Source: Zygnema cylindricum (taxonomy: Eukaryota > Streptophyta > Zygnematophyceae > Zygnematales > Zygnemataceae). From it: a stretch of 64,000 nt of DNA. A model generated the notes under the pieces. The model was not told the origin of the DNA. It did not search any database and saw only the letters and a program-made list of their open reading frames with translations. The DNA lies in assembly GCA_037447655.1 (NCBI GenBank), contig JBBHKE010000308.1, positions 20,812 to 84,811 of the forward strand, in the 5' to 3' direction. Positions 52,101-64,000 of the stretch are shown here, one piece after another (within the stretch, counting starts at the first letter, position 1; every line of letters starts with the position of its first letter). The translations under genes were made by a program, and so were the position numbers.

Positions 52101-52777
52101 ATGATTAGGATTATGACACTTCGTAGATGGACTGTAAAGTTTGAACAGTGGTTGAAATTTTTGATATGATTGTATCTTAAAATTTAACCCTTTGAGTTAA
52201 TTCGAGATATTATACGAGTTTCTAAATTTTACATAGATGTCCCTTTCGCATAACACGCTCGCGTGAAACGCCCCAAAAATAACAAATATGCGCAAGGAAC
52301 AAATGCATAGTTTATAAAATGCGTTGATCAACTTTGACTTTATAATGAAATAAAAAATGAAAAACATTTAATAAAAAATACTACTACAACAAAATCAAAA
52401 CATTACAAAACACATTTCGACGTCACTTCAAATATCTATCGCTTTACTCCAAATATATTCATAAAGTCATGCATGTCTTGCTCAAACTCCTCTTCCACTG
52501 CTTCCCCGTCGATTTTACGTAAATTTCATTCATACAGTTACATTTCGTACAGCTATGAAAAGTTAAAAACAAAAAAAAAAACGCAAAACAGTCAGAAAAC
52601 TCACGACTGAACTTTGGACTTTTTTACCACGAAGTCATGAACATTACAACGGTACGGTAGAGGGAGACAAACCGAGCGCATCGACCAATACCCATTTGCC
52701 TTTCTTTACGTAATCAGTCATATGTTTGATGACAGTTTGGGCGCTTGTTGTAACAGTTGACACTCTATTGTTCAGAA

Positions 52778-53051
52778 CAGTTCAAAAGTAGGTGAAAGTA
52801 GGCCCATACAATATGCCTACTGTACGCAAAACATACAATATGACCTTAAGACCGATATTGTATTGGTCGCAAAATGAAAAAAAAGTAACAGGGTTGAGTT
52901 GCACATCGTTCGATAGAGAATTAAATGTCATCGGACGGTCGCTGATCAAAGTAGCGATCAAAGTAGCGATCTAAGAAGATCACATGAAAAGCCCATAACA
53001 CAACTTGCGCCTACCAAAGGCCTACCATAAAACGCCTACTTTTAAACTATG
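52778..53051. mobile_element. hAT-like MITE, 274 bp, with 8-bp target duplication
   Basis: Starts CAGTTCAAAAGTAGG and ends CCTACTTTTAAACTATG, flanked by GTTCAGAA at 52770-52777 and 53052-53059. Same family as 53199-53655. Confidence 0.85.
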
Positions 53052-53198
53052 GTTCAGAAATATCAGACGTCATTGCCCTCGTAGGATTGTATTTTTTTAG
53101 CTTTTTGCCTTTTATACATTTCATTTCAATTGCTCAAAAACTTTACGATCGCACAATATTTATGTTTGAGCTCAAACATTTATGTCTATGGTTAAAAC

Positions 53199-53655
53199 CA
53201 TAGTTCAAAAGTAGGTGAAAGTAGGCCCATACAATATGCCTATTGTATGCAAAACATACAATATGACCTTAAGACCCATATTGTTTTGGTCGCAAAATGA
53301 AAAAAAAAAGTAACAGGGTTGAGTTGCACATCGTTTGATAGAGAATTAAACGTCATGTCTAAATTTTGAAAAACATTAGAACAAAAAATCATTTTTCTGT
53401 GAGTTTTGAGGTATTTTTTATTTAAACCGTCAGATTCGGACGATCGGACGGTCGCTGATCAAAGTAGCGATCTAAGAAGATCACATGAAAAGCCCATATT
53501 ACAACTTACGATAGGACTATCGTCAGATTTGGACGATCGGACGGTCGCTGATCAAAGACGCGATTTAAGAAGATCACATGAAAAGCCCATAACACAACTT
53601 ACGATAAAGGCGCCTACAAAAGGCCTACGATAGAAACGCCTACTTTTGAACTATG
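53199..53655. mobile_element. hAT-like MITE, 457 bp, with internal tandem duplication
   Basis: The ends CATAGTTCAAAAGTAGG and CCTACTTTTGAACTATG are perfect inverted repeats. They are flanked by GTTAAAAC (53191-53198) and GTTAAAAA (53656-53663), a 7/8 match. The interior contains two copies of a block of about 90 bp carrying GGACGATCGGACGGTCGCTG (near 53437 and 53531). Confidence 0.83.
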
Positions 53656-53710
53656 GTTAAAAACTTGAAACGTAAAAGTACAGTCAGGGTTCCTTTAACG
53701 AGGCCCAGTA

Positions 53711-53926
53711 CACCGTGTGCACCTATTAGTGTTAATATATTTTGTGCCACTTAAACATCTTTTCTCCGTACACAATCGTCCGATTTTCATTTTAAGACCG
53801 CCAATAGGAAGCTGAGAATCTTGACTCTAAATCGCAGTCGTCCGATCCACAATCGGACAGTGTGTACGGAGAAAAGATGTTTTAAGCGCCAAAAAAAAAA
53901 GTTAACACTCATAGCGATACACCGTG
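53711..53926. mobile_element. Mariner-like MITE with long hairpin arms
   Basis: CACCGTGTGCACCTATTAG and AGCGATACACCGTG ends, with TA at 53709-53710 and 53927-53928. Subterminal arms such as CATCTTTTCTCCGTACACA and its inverse TGTGTACGGAGAAAAGATG extend the hairpin. Confidence 0.8.
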
Positions 53927-53949
53927 TACTGTACTGGTACAGTACAGTA

Positions 53950-54164
53950 CACCGCCAATCGCTATTAGCGTAGAAGTTTCTTTAGCGTATACGAATAATT
54001 AGCTTGGTTTACGCTAATTGGGAATTTGGAAATTTTCGAAGAAATCGACTACTCTAATTAGGAATTAGGTTTTTTTAAATAGTGTGGATAATTATATTTG
54101 AGAATAAATTAAAAAAAAAGCGGGACGGGATTAGCGTACACAACGCTAATAGCGATTGGCGGTC
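53950..54164. mobile_element. Mariner-like MITE upstream of SPT6
   Basis: CACCGCCAATCGCTATTAGCG and CGCTAATAGCGATTGGCGGTC ends (one terminal mismatch), flanked by TA at 53948-53949 and 54165-54166. It is only 23 bp from the previous MITE and about 345 bp upstream of the SPT6 start codon. Confidence 0.78.
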
Positions 54165-54509
54165 TACTGTACTGGACTGATTGATGTGCACAGAGCAATC
54201 GGGAGTAAACCCTAAATTTATTTAATAAGCTTCTGTTTGATTTACAAACATTTGGTAAACAAATGCACAGATAAGTGGGACTGAATTTCGAAGATGTAAA
54301 TGAAAGTTTTTCATATTGAGAGTGAACCACAGAATTGATTTGTTTTGCCCGTCTTTGTTTGCGTCGTCTGGCCCTTTCGCTGACCATTTTTTTAAGTGGG
54401 CTTTCTTGTTTGTTTTGACCGGGCACTGTCGTTGGTAGAAGCTGAAAGGCGAAGTGGTCAGGTGTATTGCTTTTCAATTATTTATTTCAGCAGCTGAGTG
54501 ACGGGAGCC

Positions 54510-57500
54510 ATGAGTTCGGACGAGAGTGAGTTCATGGATGCTCCTTTTACTCATGCGTGATGATTATATGTACATCCGCATTATGCATGATGATTGTGTT
54601 TGCCGTTGAAATCCTATTCCCTGTTTAGAATCCTGTCCCCAGCTTTATTGTTGTTATTACCTCTGGTTTGCAGGTGGGTCGCACGAGAAAGAGCGAGAAG
54701 AAGATGAAGATGAAGAAGTAGCAGAAAAAGAGCCTGAAGGCGATGACATTGATGATGATGATGAAGAGGAAGGTACATTACTTGACTCTCTTTCCTATCT
54801 TTCAGTAGGTTTTTACTCTGGAAACATCGTTTTCTTTTATACGGATGTTTTATAGGCTACACCTAAGACCGCTTTGTACTGGGGAGGGACTACAGAAGAA
54901 GAAGGGCAAGATGAATATGATCGAACAGATGGCTGGTTGGTGGACGAAGAGGACGAGAAGGAAGAGGAGCATGACAGTGAAGAAGAGGCAAGAAAGGAGC
55001 GCAAACGGAAGAAGAAAAGGGAGAGGTATTTGTTAACCTTACTGCTGTTTTTTTTGTTTTTTTAGGCATGGTTGGTCAGTGCCTGCCTAAATGCCAGGGA
55101 ATAACGTTGGTTTGTCATAATTAGGATATTTTGAGCAACATTTTTCTAGACTTTCAAACGCCTAGCGAGCTGTGCTACCTGTTGTATTTACGGAGGCAGA
55201 TAAACTTGGGAGGGCGTTGCACAGTGTTTAAAGCCGTTCCTAAATTAGTTAACTTAGTTCATAATTTTGTCACTTCTCCCTTATTTTGCCGTTGCTGATT
55301 ATGGTGCCCGCGAACATTTTCTGAATGTCTGCTGTTTGCCAGGCAAGAGGAGCTTGATGATGATGATTATGAGCTTTTGGAGGAAGCTGGTGCTATTCGA
55401 AGTCGACATGTCCCTAAAGAGGTTTTCTTTAATTCCTTCTGTTGGCTAGGTTCAATTTGAGTTGTTTACTTTCACAATAAACATTCCTTGACTTCCCGGG
55501 TGACAGTCATTAAGTATGGAGACTAATGAATTTCTCCCACTGATAACGGAAGTGGAAACGAATAAAATTTTCAAAATACAAGTTTTTCAATTGTCTGTAA
55601 ACCTTTGCACGCCTCAACATCGTGGGGGGGCATGCAGTGAATCAAAGTTTTCCCGAATGCATTACCTCGCCAGTATTTTGTCTCGGGATGGCCACTGTAT
55701 TGACGATTCTTTCCCTTATTATTGTGATGGTTGAAAACTTATGTTTGCCATGATTCGTGTTTTTCCAGGGAGATAAGAAATTTAAACGATTAAAGAAAGC
55801 TCGGAGGGTTGGAGGGACAACTGAAGGCAGTTACCAGGTAGAGGATGAGGAGGAAGAGGATGGGGCAGAGCCACAGACAGCTGAGGAACGACTAAAACAC
55901 TCTTTATTCGGTTATGACGAAGGTATGAGCTGATGTCAGAGGTTGCTGTTTGAGAACTTTTAGTATGTCAGTGGGGCAAGGAGAGGTATTTGGCAAAAAC
56001 AGGGTTTCTCCAATTGAAGGGCAGGGTGAAGTCAGGGTAAGTCAAGGATAAGGGCAAAGCAAAGGATATGTGGGCGAATGGAGTCACCTTCACTTGCATA
56101 CAAGCTTTTACTTTTAACTCCTCGGCTAGTGTGTGGGCCCAAGTATCGACTTGTAAAAAATTAATAGGCATGCAGACTATTCATTACGTCTTTTATCTCG
56201 TATTCCCTCCCCCCCCCCTCTCGTTATCTGTTTATAGACACCAAAGGTGGTAGCAAGGGTTACATTTTCAAGAGCCAGTTGCTTGACCTTTCATATGTTT
56301 TGTTGTCCTACTCTGTACATTGCCACACATTCTAGTGGGCGTCTGGGTTTCGGATCCTGGTTATGGTTAATGGATTTAATGTAGCACGCTCTTTTTTTAG
56401 CTTACTCAATTCCTTCCTTGTTCAATTGAATACCAGCGAAGCATTCTGTACTTTTTAAGCATTATATAGAGGGATACTTCCTAATATATATTATGCTTTA
56501 GCAAACTGGGCCGGTTGGCATGGTTAATCCACTAAGTTGTCAATGGTATTTGCCAGGGCTTTAGAAGTGAATCCGAAGCGAAAACTTAAATTGCTTGAAA
56601 TGCTTTAGTGAGTGAAAATCTTACTTAGCATTTTCATAACTAAAGTAGCAACTTTTTAGCTTCGATTGTTGTCTTTTGGTTGTTGTTGCAATTGGGTGGA
56701 CTTGAAGGAGGCAAGGGCCTTACGTTTTTCAGCAGCAGCATAGTAAAACTGTCTTGGGGGGACAGGGATCAATGACGATGTGCTTGTTGAGGATGCCGTT
56801 GAGCCGGACGAGGTTGAGGAAGAAGAGGAGATGGGAGATGAAGATGAGATGGATGGTTTTATTGTAGATGAGACCGATGAAAATGGGGATCCCGTGAGGT
56901 TAGCATCCATTCTCTGACACAGACGGGCTGTGCTTGTTGTTGTCTATTTGAGTTTTGTGATAATCTGTTCCCTTCTTGGGGACTTGAGCTGTTCTTGTCA
57001 TGCCAAACAAGTGTGCTTGATCCTCGTCAGTGAAATCCAGTAACGGAATTTTGCTCTCTGAAATGCTCAATTTACTTTACTTGATGCAGACGGAGAAGAG
57101 CAAAGAAAAAATCTCGTGGGCAGTACACGACTGTGATGGGCATGGCTCTTCAAGAAGCCAAATCTATTTTTGGGGATGTGTCAGACCTTCTTGACGCTCT
57201 TGCAGAGAAAGAACGTGAAAAGAGAGAAGAGGAAGAAGGCCCCCCGCCTGATGAGGAGCTGGATGAAGAAGGCTATCCAAGAGCTAGGCCTGTTGTAACA
57301 AAGACATTGATGAAAACGTACGAGCCAAGCATATTAGAGTCTAAGTATATGACTGAAAGGGATGAGGAAATACGGGTTTTGGATGTTCCAGAACGCTTGC
57401 AGGTATGTATTTGCTGGAAGCATAGTGGTGACATTTTTTTCTTGCAAATTTATATTTTGGGAACGGTCATCGCCGCTTCCTTTGTCCATTTGCGCTGATT

Positions 57501-60500
57501 TGTCTGATGTTTGTACTGGCCTTGTTTTCCTAGCAGCATGTTTTGTTTGGCATTTTTCTTCTGAGCTTATTGTATTGAAATTTCTGAATTCTTAGCTGTT
57601 CAGGCGACCTTTTTGGTCATTGAATAAAGTTAACACCACGAACTTGCTAGAACCCTTTTTTACGTTGCCACGTGCAGTGTTGTGCTAGGCAATGTAGATA
57701 TTGTGTTGGCCATATTAGATGTATAACGGCGTCTTTTTTTGTTGTGACAGCTATTGGAAGAAGTGGTTGGGCCCCTGTCTGGCAAAGAGAACAAGTTGCA
57801 GGAGGCTGAATGGATATTTGACCGTGTCTTCGGTGTTATGGCTATTCCACATCGGCCTGAATTTGCCAAGATTAAGACTTTAGAGGAGAAAGCAAGATCT
57901 CTTCAAAAAGAGGCTGCGGAGAAGGCGAGGTCTGAAGCAGCATCGGAAAGGCAGAAAGCTGTCCAGCAGATTGCCAGTGTATTGACGCATATGCATGAGA
58001 AGAAATTGGAGGTAACTTTCTACACGAAAAGCACAGTTGTAGTCTCACTTTTTGGGTTTCTACTGTATGGCAGACACTGTATTATAGAGGAGAAGACAAG
58101 TGTTCCACAGGCATAGCTCCAGCTGGTGTATGTGTGTGGCAGAAGTGGGTTTCAATTGCAGATTGTTCTATCTGCTGACTGTCACCTTCTTTTCTGGACC
58201 TTAACGTTATGTTTTGAGCTTAGGTTCGAAACTTTTGTGCATTCAGCATTTAGTTATGGTAGTTTCAACATGACTGTTACAATTTGCATTGCAGACTTCT
58301 GAACCTGCTCTGAGTCTCTAACGATTGTTTATTGTTGTTTGATCAGGTTCCCTTTATCGGCATGCATCGGAAGAAGCTTTGCCCAAGCCTTCTGGGGATG
58401 GACAAGGAAGATGACCACCCACGTTTGCAAACTTTTGAGGTGTGTTCCATGTTTGTTAACATTATTCAGAATTTTGTTAAAACTGCTGTTATTTTAATGC
58501 CGCGTTTTTTTTCACTGCAAGGTGACTCTAGACCTAAGACTACATGAAACCTTTTTAGAATTGGTGTTTGATATGAACTTATCATAGGACTTGTTTATGT
58601 TATTCGTGCGGACCTAAATGTGGTCTCACTTGGTCACAATTTTTTTTCCAGTGCACAAATTGCTGCATGTATCCTAATTGATATGATTGGCGGAGAAGAA
58701 TTCAGAGGATTTCATTTAGTATGCAGCATACGTAGCTGTTCATTAAATTCAAGATCATTGTGGCTGTGGTATGTTCTGTTTTAAGAAGACGATCTTAGTC
58801 ATGAGACGTCCATTCATAAAAGAACATTGTTCATAAGTCATGGATGTTCATTAAGCTTGATATGTGCACCCATGGATGCACGAACGTGCGTCATCTTCCT
58901 CCAACATTTATAACGTTTTGAGGCTTCAGACCCTGATGCTGCTGATGACCCAATGTATTTGTTAAGCAGGTACCTTGCTTTTAAAATTGAACCTATTGCA
59001 CGTTGTCAAGCCAGAGTGCAGAGTGTTATAACGCAATGTGTTTAAGTACCGCTCTGCTACGGTATTTAGGGTAGGAAGCAATCATGTGTCATTTCTGGAA
59101 GTTCTTGTTAGCCATACAATTTTCAAAAAAACTAGCTTAATCCATCCCTAGTAGCCCTTTTACCTGTCTATTTTGCTGGTCCCTTCGCTTTCCTTTGGAC
59201 TTGCAGAAATCGCCGAGGGCTGATAATATCTTCACATGTCTTTCTGATCATTACTAACACCTTTTGTATTTGACGCATGTTATATCACCCTGTTGATGTG
59301 ATCCGTTTTTACTACTGATGTTGGTCTTTTAGGCTAAGAACATCTTAACTAGTGTTTCTGATAGTTTCTAATACCATTGTATTTGTATGATCTGTTTTGC
59401 CTACTGTTGCTGGTTTCCAGGCTTTGTGGGCCATTCAGCAAATGGATTGTCGCTGGCGGATGCTACAGCGGAGAAAGAGTGTTCTTAAGGCGGCTTATGA
59501 GCGACCTCGCAGTGACCCTGATGAATATGTAGACATGCAAGAAGCTCTTGGAGGGATCCTTAACGCACTGGATGAGGCACAAACTGAACAGGCTGTGGAG
59601 GATGTGGATGCAAAGGTCAATCTTCAATTTCCACCGGAGGAGGCGGTCGTTGTCCATGGGACCAAGCAGTTCCGCCGTCCACGAAAGAGATCGCTATACA
59701 GTGAATGTCGCAAGGCCGGGATTGGACAGGTCACTAAATATTTCGGTCTCACTGCATACAAATTTGGAGAGAATCTTCAGTCGCTATATAAGGTCAGCTC
59801 CGTAATTTTCCAAATTGGAATTCACCACTAAGCCGTCTTTTGAAATTGTTAGGTAGTTTACAAAGTTTCTAAAGCAGGTAGAACAAAACGTTGGTTTTCT
59901 GGGGATGTTAAGAATATTAAATTTTGGACTAACAGTGTGTAATTCTGGGACGTTTCGGGAGGATATGCTTTCTGTATGCCAATCTTAATATCGATTAGAG
60001 GCCAATGGACAGTCTATGCCAGTTGCCGATTTTCCATTGCTGGTACACCGTGTATCGCTGTTAGAGTCATTAACACTATATCAGTGCCCCTATATTCTAG
60101 CCCTTGAACCTACAATTGTATTAGAAACTTTATTATTTTCTTCTTAATGCTAATATTTTAGCGGTTCAAAATCGGCCACGTCGTTTGGAACTGCATTAGC
60201 ACTAATATGAACCCCACGCTATTAATTTCTAGAGTTGTGTATCGGTAGACGCTGAAAATTGAGGATCAAAATCAGACCTTTCAGCGTTTTGTTGCAAATG
60301 AAATGTTGACCTATGCAAAAAAAAGCTCTGCACCAAGTTTACAGGTTGAATTGAACATTTTACATTCATTGACGGGAAGAGCTATAAAATTTCAGGCACA
60401 ATCACGTGACAAAGGGTAACTGCAAGTTGATTGGCTAATTTCAGATCCTCAGTTGTTTTCTTTAGGTTTTCAAAACAAAATATTTTGTCATAAATTTGTG

Positions 60501-63500
60501 GATACTAAGTACAGGTACAATTTTATATAACATGGAGCTAATTTCGCATTAGAATTGTCTTTTGATTTAACATGGGGCTGAGCCCTATTTTGGCCCTGAA
60601 GAACTGTTTTTCCTGTTTTTGTCTCTGGGATAAAGGGCTAGTTCTGGCTTTCTTGTTGTCTGATTGTTAGCCCTTCTCTACACCCACCATAGACATTGGT
60701 CCCTCTCTCTAAAGACTTTCTGCACTTATATAACCATTTCATGTTGTATGTATTTATGAAAAGTATTGGCTGGCTTAGGTGCAACAAAGTGCCATTGGTG
60801 TCGTTCTGGGTCCTCGGCTGAAGAGTTGTCCAGTATAAGGCTTTCCGCGACTGGTGTCAAGTGAATGATTTGTACAGTTAATGGACTGCCACTGAATGAT
60901 AGCCACATAGATGGAAAGAGGGTCCTCACTAGAAAGAAAAGTAACTATGTAAACCAATGTCTGTACAATGACTTGGAGTCAACTCCTGGAAAAAGTGTGT
61001 CTCGGACGAAGGTTTTATGGCTAGGATTTTAGGCTCGCCGCCAACGAAAACCTTTGTTTAGTGGTTTGCCACATAGACTCATCATTACCTCGACAAATCC
61101 ATGCAGAATCTATAGAATTTAGTTAAAATTTGTAGTGGTTCCATTCTTTTTGCCTAGAAATTAAGCAGTTGTTCTTATCAAATAAGCTGTTTCTACGTTG
61201 GTAATTATTTGTGGGTAACTCTTTTTATATACAAGGCCCTTGGAAGCAAAAACCAGGAATCCCAGTTTTGCCTGTACTTTGGCTTTTGTCCTTAATTCGT
61301 TGAATGAAGGGGTCAAGTCTTATTGTTGTGTTTGAAAGGGAAGTGTTAATGGACTTCAGGTTGTTTGTCCTTTTCAACTCTCTTGGACAATCTATAACCG
61401 ACTTGTCTTGAGCATTGGTCTTAAATGATATATATTGTCTTTTGTATGGATGTTGGTGGCATGATAAATTCTTTGTCCAATTGACTTCAATACACAAGGA
61501 ATTGAACTTGTTCGATGCTCTCCTGCACATTGTTGTCCACCACCCAGTCAGTTGTGTCACTGGTCAGGATGGGAATGATGCTTGCCATTTCAAGCGATAA
61601 TTCATCTCGTCGATTTCACGTCTATAGCTCGTCTGAACCTTGTGTAGTTGCCCGTGATCTTCCCTTTGCGATAGTAAGGAAACACGACTTACTGAAGGCA
61701 TTAACGCTCTTACAACTGGGGGCTGGGAAGCAGCTACATGAAGTTGACGATGAAGCAAAGAGTCCGGAGGAGGTCGCGGCAGAGCATACAACATCGGCCT
61801 TTAAGGATCCTCAAGCAGTGTTGAAAGCGGCAAGGCACATGGTCGGTACAGAGTGGACCACTTTGAAGTACAATTATGGCAGACCACGGGCTTTTTTCTC
61901 TTGAAGAACTTGATGTTTGGGGTTTTAAAGACTAGCACAGGCGAACTTCTGCATTGCTAGAAAATTTAGTTATTTGGCTACTGTCTTTTATCACTGCCAT
62001 TGTTACATGCCAGTACAGGCATTCTCTGCAATATACTCTGTGGAGGAATGGTGGATGACTGAAAATTTTACTTTTTATTGTGGTATGTAAATAGCTTCAA
62101 AACTGTATGGATACTATGGTCTATGTCCCATTCCAGTTTGTACATTGTGCATTTTGGTGTTGCTTTGTTCAAGCATGTTGATAAGCTGCTCCGATTGCTC
62201 ACAGTATAGACATGATATCTCCAATTGACGGTTCACACATAATATTTTATGATAAGGAGATTATTCATGATTGGTTATGCACAGTTTCTTGATTAGCTTG
62301 CGCATATTGGTGATAGTCCTATGATTTGTGACAGTGAGTACTAAGAGATATTTGAGTGACAATAGCTTTATGTTGTGAATTTCAGATTGAAGTTGAGATA
62401 GGCGTGGAACCTGGAGTAAGGGATTATGTCCGAAGTGTGTTCATGGAAAGAGCTGTCGTACAAACACGTCCAACTCAGAAAGGAGAGGAAGCTATTGATG
62501 CCTTCCATAGATATGCTGGAGTAAAGTGGCTGCTGAACAAGCCAGTTATGGCATTTGAAGATGAGCAATGGCTTCTTATTGCTAAGGCAGAGGAGGAGGG
62601 ACTGCTGTCGGTGAAGTTGGAGCTTCCACCTGATGTTGTTGAGAAGACTATTCTTCATGTAAGTTCAAATTTGGTCAAATTAAAAAAAGCTGTTCCCAAG
62701 CTTATACAATCTGTATGAGGCATTTTCTTTACCAGGTCGCAAACCAAATACGTACAATTATCGCCAATAGTTATCGGTACCGGTGTTATCGCGATAAAAA
62801 ACCGATATCGGTTTTTTATCGGTGATAACACCGGTGTCGGTATATCGTGCCAATATATCGATTATCGGCAAGCCAAAAAAAGGTACATATTGATTATCGG
62901 CAAAACCCTGCCGATACACCACTACTATTCGTGTTTTCATCCTCTAGTCCTTGCTGCAAGTGGCACCTGACCTGTTTTTTGTCTTTTTCCCCATTTCGGA
63001 CATGTTCCAGGATTTTGAGAATGCTTTCTTGAGTGATCGTGTTAGTCTCACTGCCCAACTTTGGAACGACCAACGAAAACAGATATTACGAGGTGCAGTC
63101 AATGGTCGATTACTGCCGTTCCTGGCAAGGGAGATGAAGAATACTCTCTCGGGTAGGGCCCGGCAAATCTTGGCAGATCAGTATGCAGGGGCTTTGTGGA
63201 AAAAAGTATCTATTTCACCTTATGGATTACAGGCGAAACAGAGCTTTCTAGAAGCACATGACGGATCTCCATGGCTCCGAGTCATGGCCTGTTGTTGGGG
63301 ACCAGGAGATCCGGCCACCACTATGGTGATGTTGAGTCCAAGTGGGGAGATAACAGACTATATTCACACAGGTTTTCTCACATTAAGGACCTCAAGTACG
63401 GAACAGCAGCAGAGAAAGGTTGGTACAGAGCAGCAGCAGAGAAAGCAAACCGACGTGGAGAGGCTTCGGCATTTTATGCTCGACCAAAAGCCTCATGTGG

Positions 63501-64000
63501 TTGTTTTGGGAGCTGCAAACCTTAACTGCAGGAAATTGAAAGATGAGCTCTTTGAGGTACAGGAAAGGGATGATACATGTTTTCAAATTGTTCTCCTGCT
63601 TTTTTTGATGAAGTTAAAACAGAAATTCTGTCAGCTTTCAAGGTTTTCTGTTCCTGTCATTGAGCAGAGCCTCTCGCCTCTCTCTTTCCTGCCAATAATG
63701 ATGCGCTATAAGGTAGCATCTTGCCCTTCTATGATGCAACTATCCTGGTATGCGATCGCCGTAAGGTCTTAGGTTGTAAGGTCTTAGAAATCTCAGTTCA
63801 CTGTTGCTAGATATGCTCGAACTTTGACAGTTTTGTTTCTTGTTTTGTGCTACTCAGGCAATTTGGAAGATACAGGACGAACATCCCAAGATGATGGCAA
63901 GAGAGGTGGAGTGTGTGGATGTGTGTTACGAAGATGAGACATTAGCACAGCTTTACGAGAACAGTGCTGTGTCTCTTGAGCAACTCCCAGGCCAACCAGG
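54510..64000 (+). CDS. SPT6: Transcription elongation factor SPT6 (N-terminal part, cut by window end)
   Basis: Histone chaperone and elongation factor that travels with RNA polymerase II. Fourteen exons: 54510-54525, 54674-54772, 54896-55025, 55343-55421, 55769-55922, 56766-56898, 57090-57402, 57751-58011, 58347-58439, 59421-59792, 61734-61841, 62386-62658, 63011-63556 and 63858-64000. They encode about 906 residues, roughly the first half of the usual length. Seen in order: an acidic N-terminus with a basic patch (RKERKRKKKRER), DGFIVDETDE, RRRRAKKKSRGQ, GMALQEAKSIFGDV, YEPSILESKYMT, the helical core (MDCRWRMLQRRKSVL, AFKDPQAVLKAARHM, WLLNKPVMAFEDEQWLLI) and the start of the YqgF/RNase-H-like domain (VMACCWGPGDPATTMVML, KPHVVVLGAANLNC). 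The acceptors of exon 3 (54896 or 54887) and exon 11 (61734) were chosen to keep the frame and match the family. Intron 12 holds a hAT remnant. Confidence 0.92.
60046..60231. repeat. Probable mariner-like MITE in SPT6 intron 10
   Basis: After TA (60044-60045) CACCGTGTATCGCTGTTAG matches the family start, with interior GCACTAATATGAACCCC. The right end is unclear and is followed at about 60232 by GTTGTGTATCGGTAG, a stray hAT-type terminus. Confidence 0.5.
62757..62924. mobile_element. TATCGG hAT remnant in SPT6 intron 12
   Basis: The right end CTGCCGATACACCACTA and the stretch GGTATATCGTGCCAATATAT match the 31761-32657 family. The left part, from about 62757, is an internal deletion product containing a small foldback around CCGATATCGGTTTTTTATCGG. 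The flanking exons 62386-62658 and 63011-63556 splice in frame across it. Confidence 0.75.

Noticed and set aside
61515-61733. Upstream part of the frame before SPT6 exon 11 as coding
   Set aside because: No acceptor in the right phase; homology begins near LHEVDDEAKSPEE, so the CAG at 61731-61733 was chosen as the acceptor.

Overview
This is nuclear DNA of a green plant. Five intron-rich genes of conserved eukaryotic families are present, and their closest relatives that I recall are the Arabidopsis proteins. Introns are T-rich on the sense strand with GT-AG ends, and many short inverted-repeat elements sit in introns and between genes. The divergence from Arabidopsis suggests a non-seed plant or a streptophyte alga, but I cannot fix the lineage. 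All exon models were built by hand from reading frame, splice sites and remembered family sequences.

Layout: 1-3314 is repeat-derived and intergenic. 3315-21192 (minus) is a complete 29-exon diphosphoinositol-pentakisphosphate kinase (PPIP5K/VIP1; plant VIH1/VIH2). It lies head to head, 558 bp apart, with 21751-25483 (plus), splicing factor SF3A1. 25484-35484 is a 10-kb gene-poor stretch of decayed repeats, including an intact non-autonomous hAT-type element at 31761-32657. 35485-39756 (plus) is a CUE/DUF1771/Smr-domain protein. 39757-44613 is intergenic. 44614-49790 (plus) is a VMP1/KMS-type membrane protein. 49791-54509 is a cluster of miniature elements. 54510 to the window end (plus) is the first 14 exons of the transcription elongation factor SPT6, cut by the window edge.

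The genes have unrelated housekeeping roles: inositol pyrophosphate signalling, U2 snRNP assembly, a probable RNA or nucleic-acid binding Smr protein, ER and autophagy membrane traffic, and Pol II elongation. I see no operon-like or pathway logic linking them. The repeat layer has at least four families: TA-flanked mariner-like MITEs starting CACYG, a TATCGG-rich hAT family with 8-bp target duplications, a second hAT-like family ending in CATAGTTC, and an inverted repeat ending in CACATTYGAACT.

The strangest observation is at the left edge. Bases 1-124 are an exact mirror image (reversed, not complemented) of 352-475. The whole of 1-351 matches the TATCGG hAT family only when read backwards without complementing. 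No known DNA rearrangement flips polarity this way, so a data artefact or an edit of the string is the most likely cause. I did not find a convincing new gene system.
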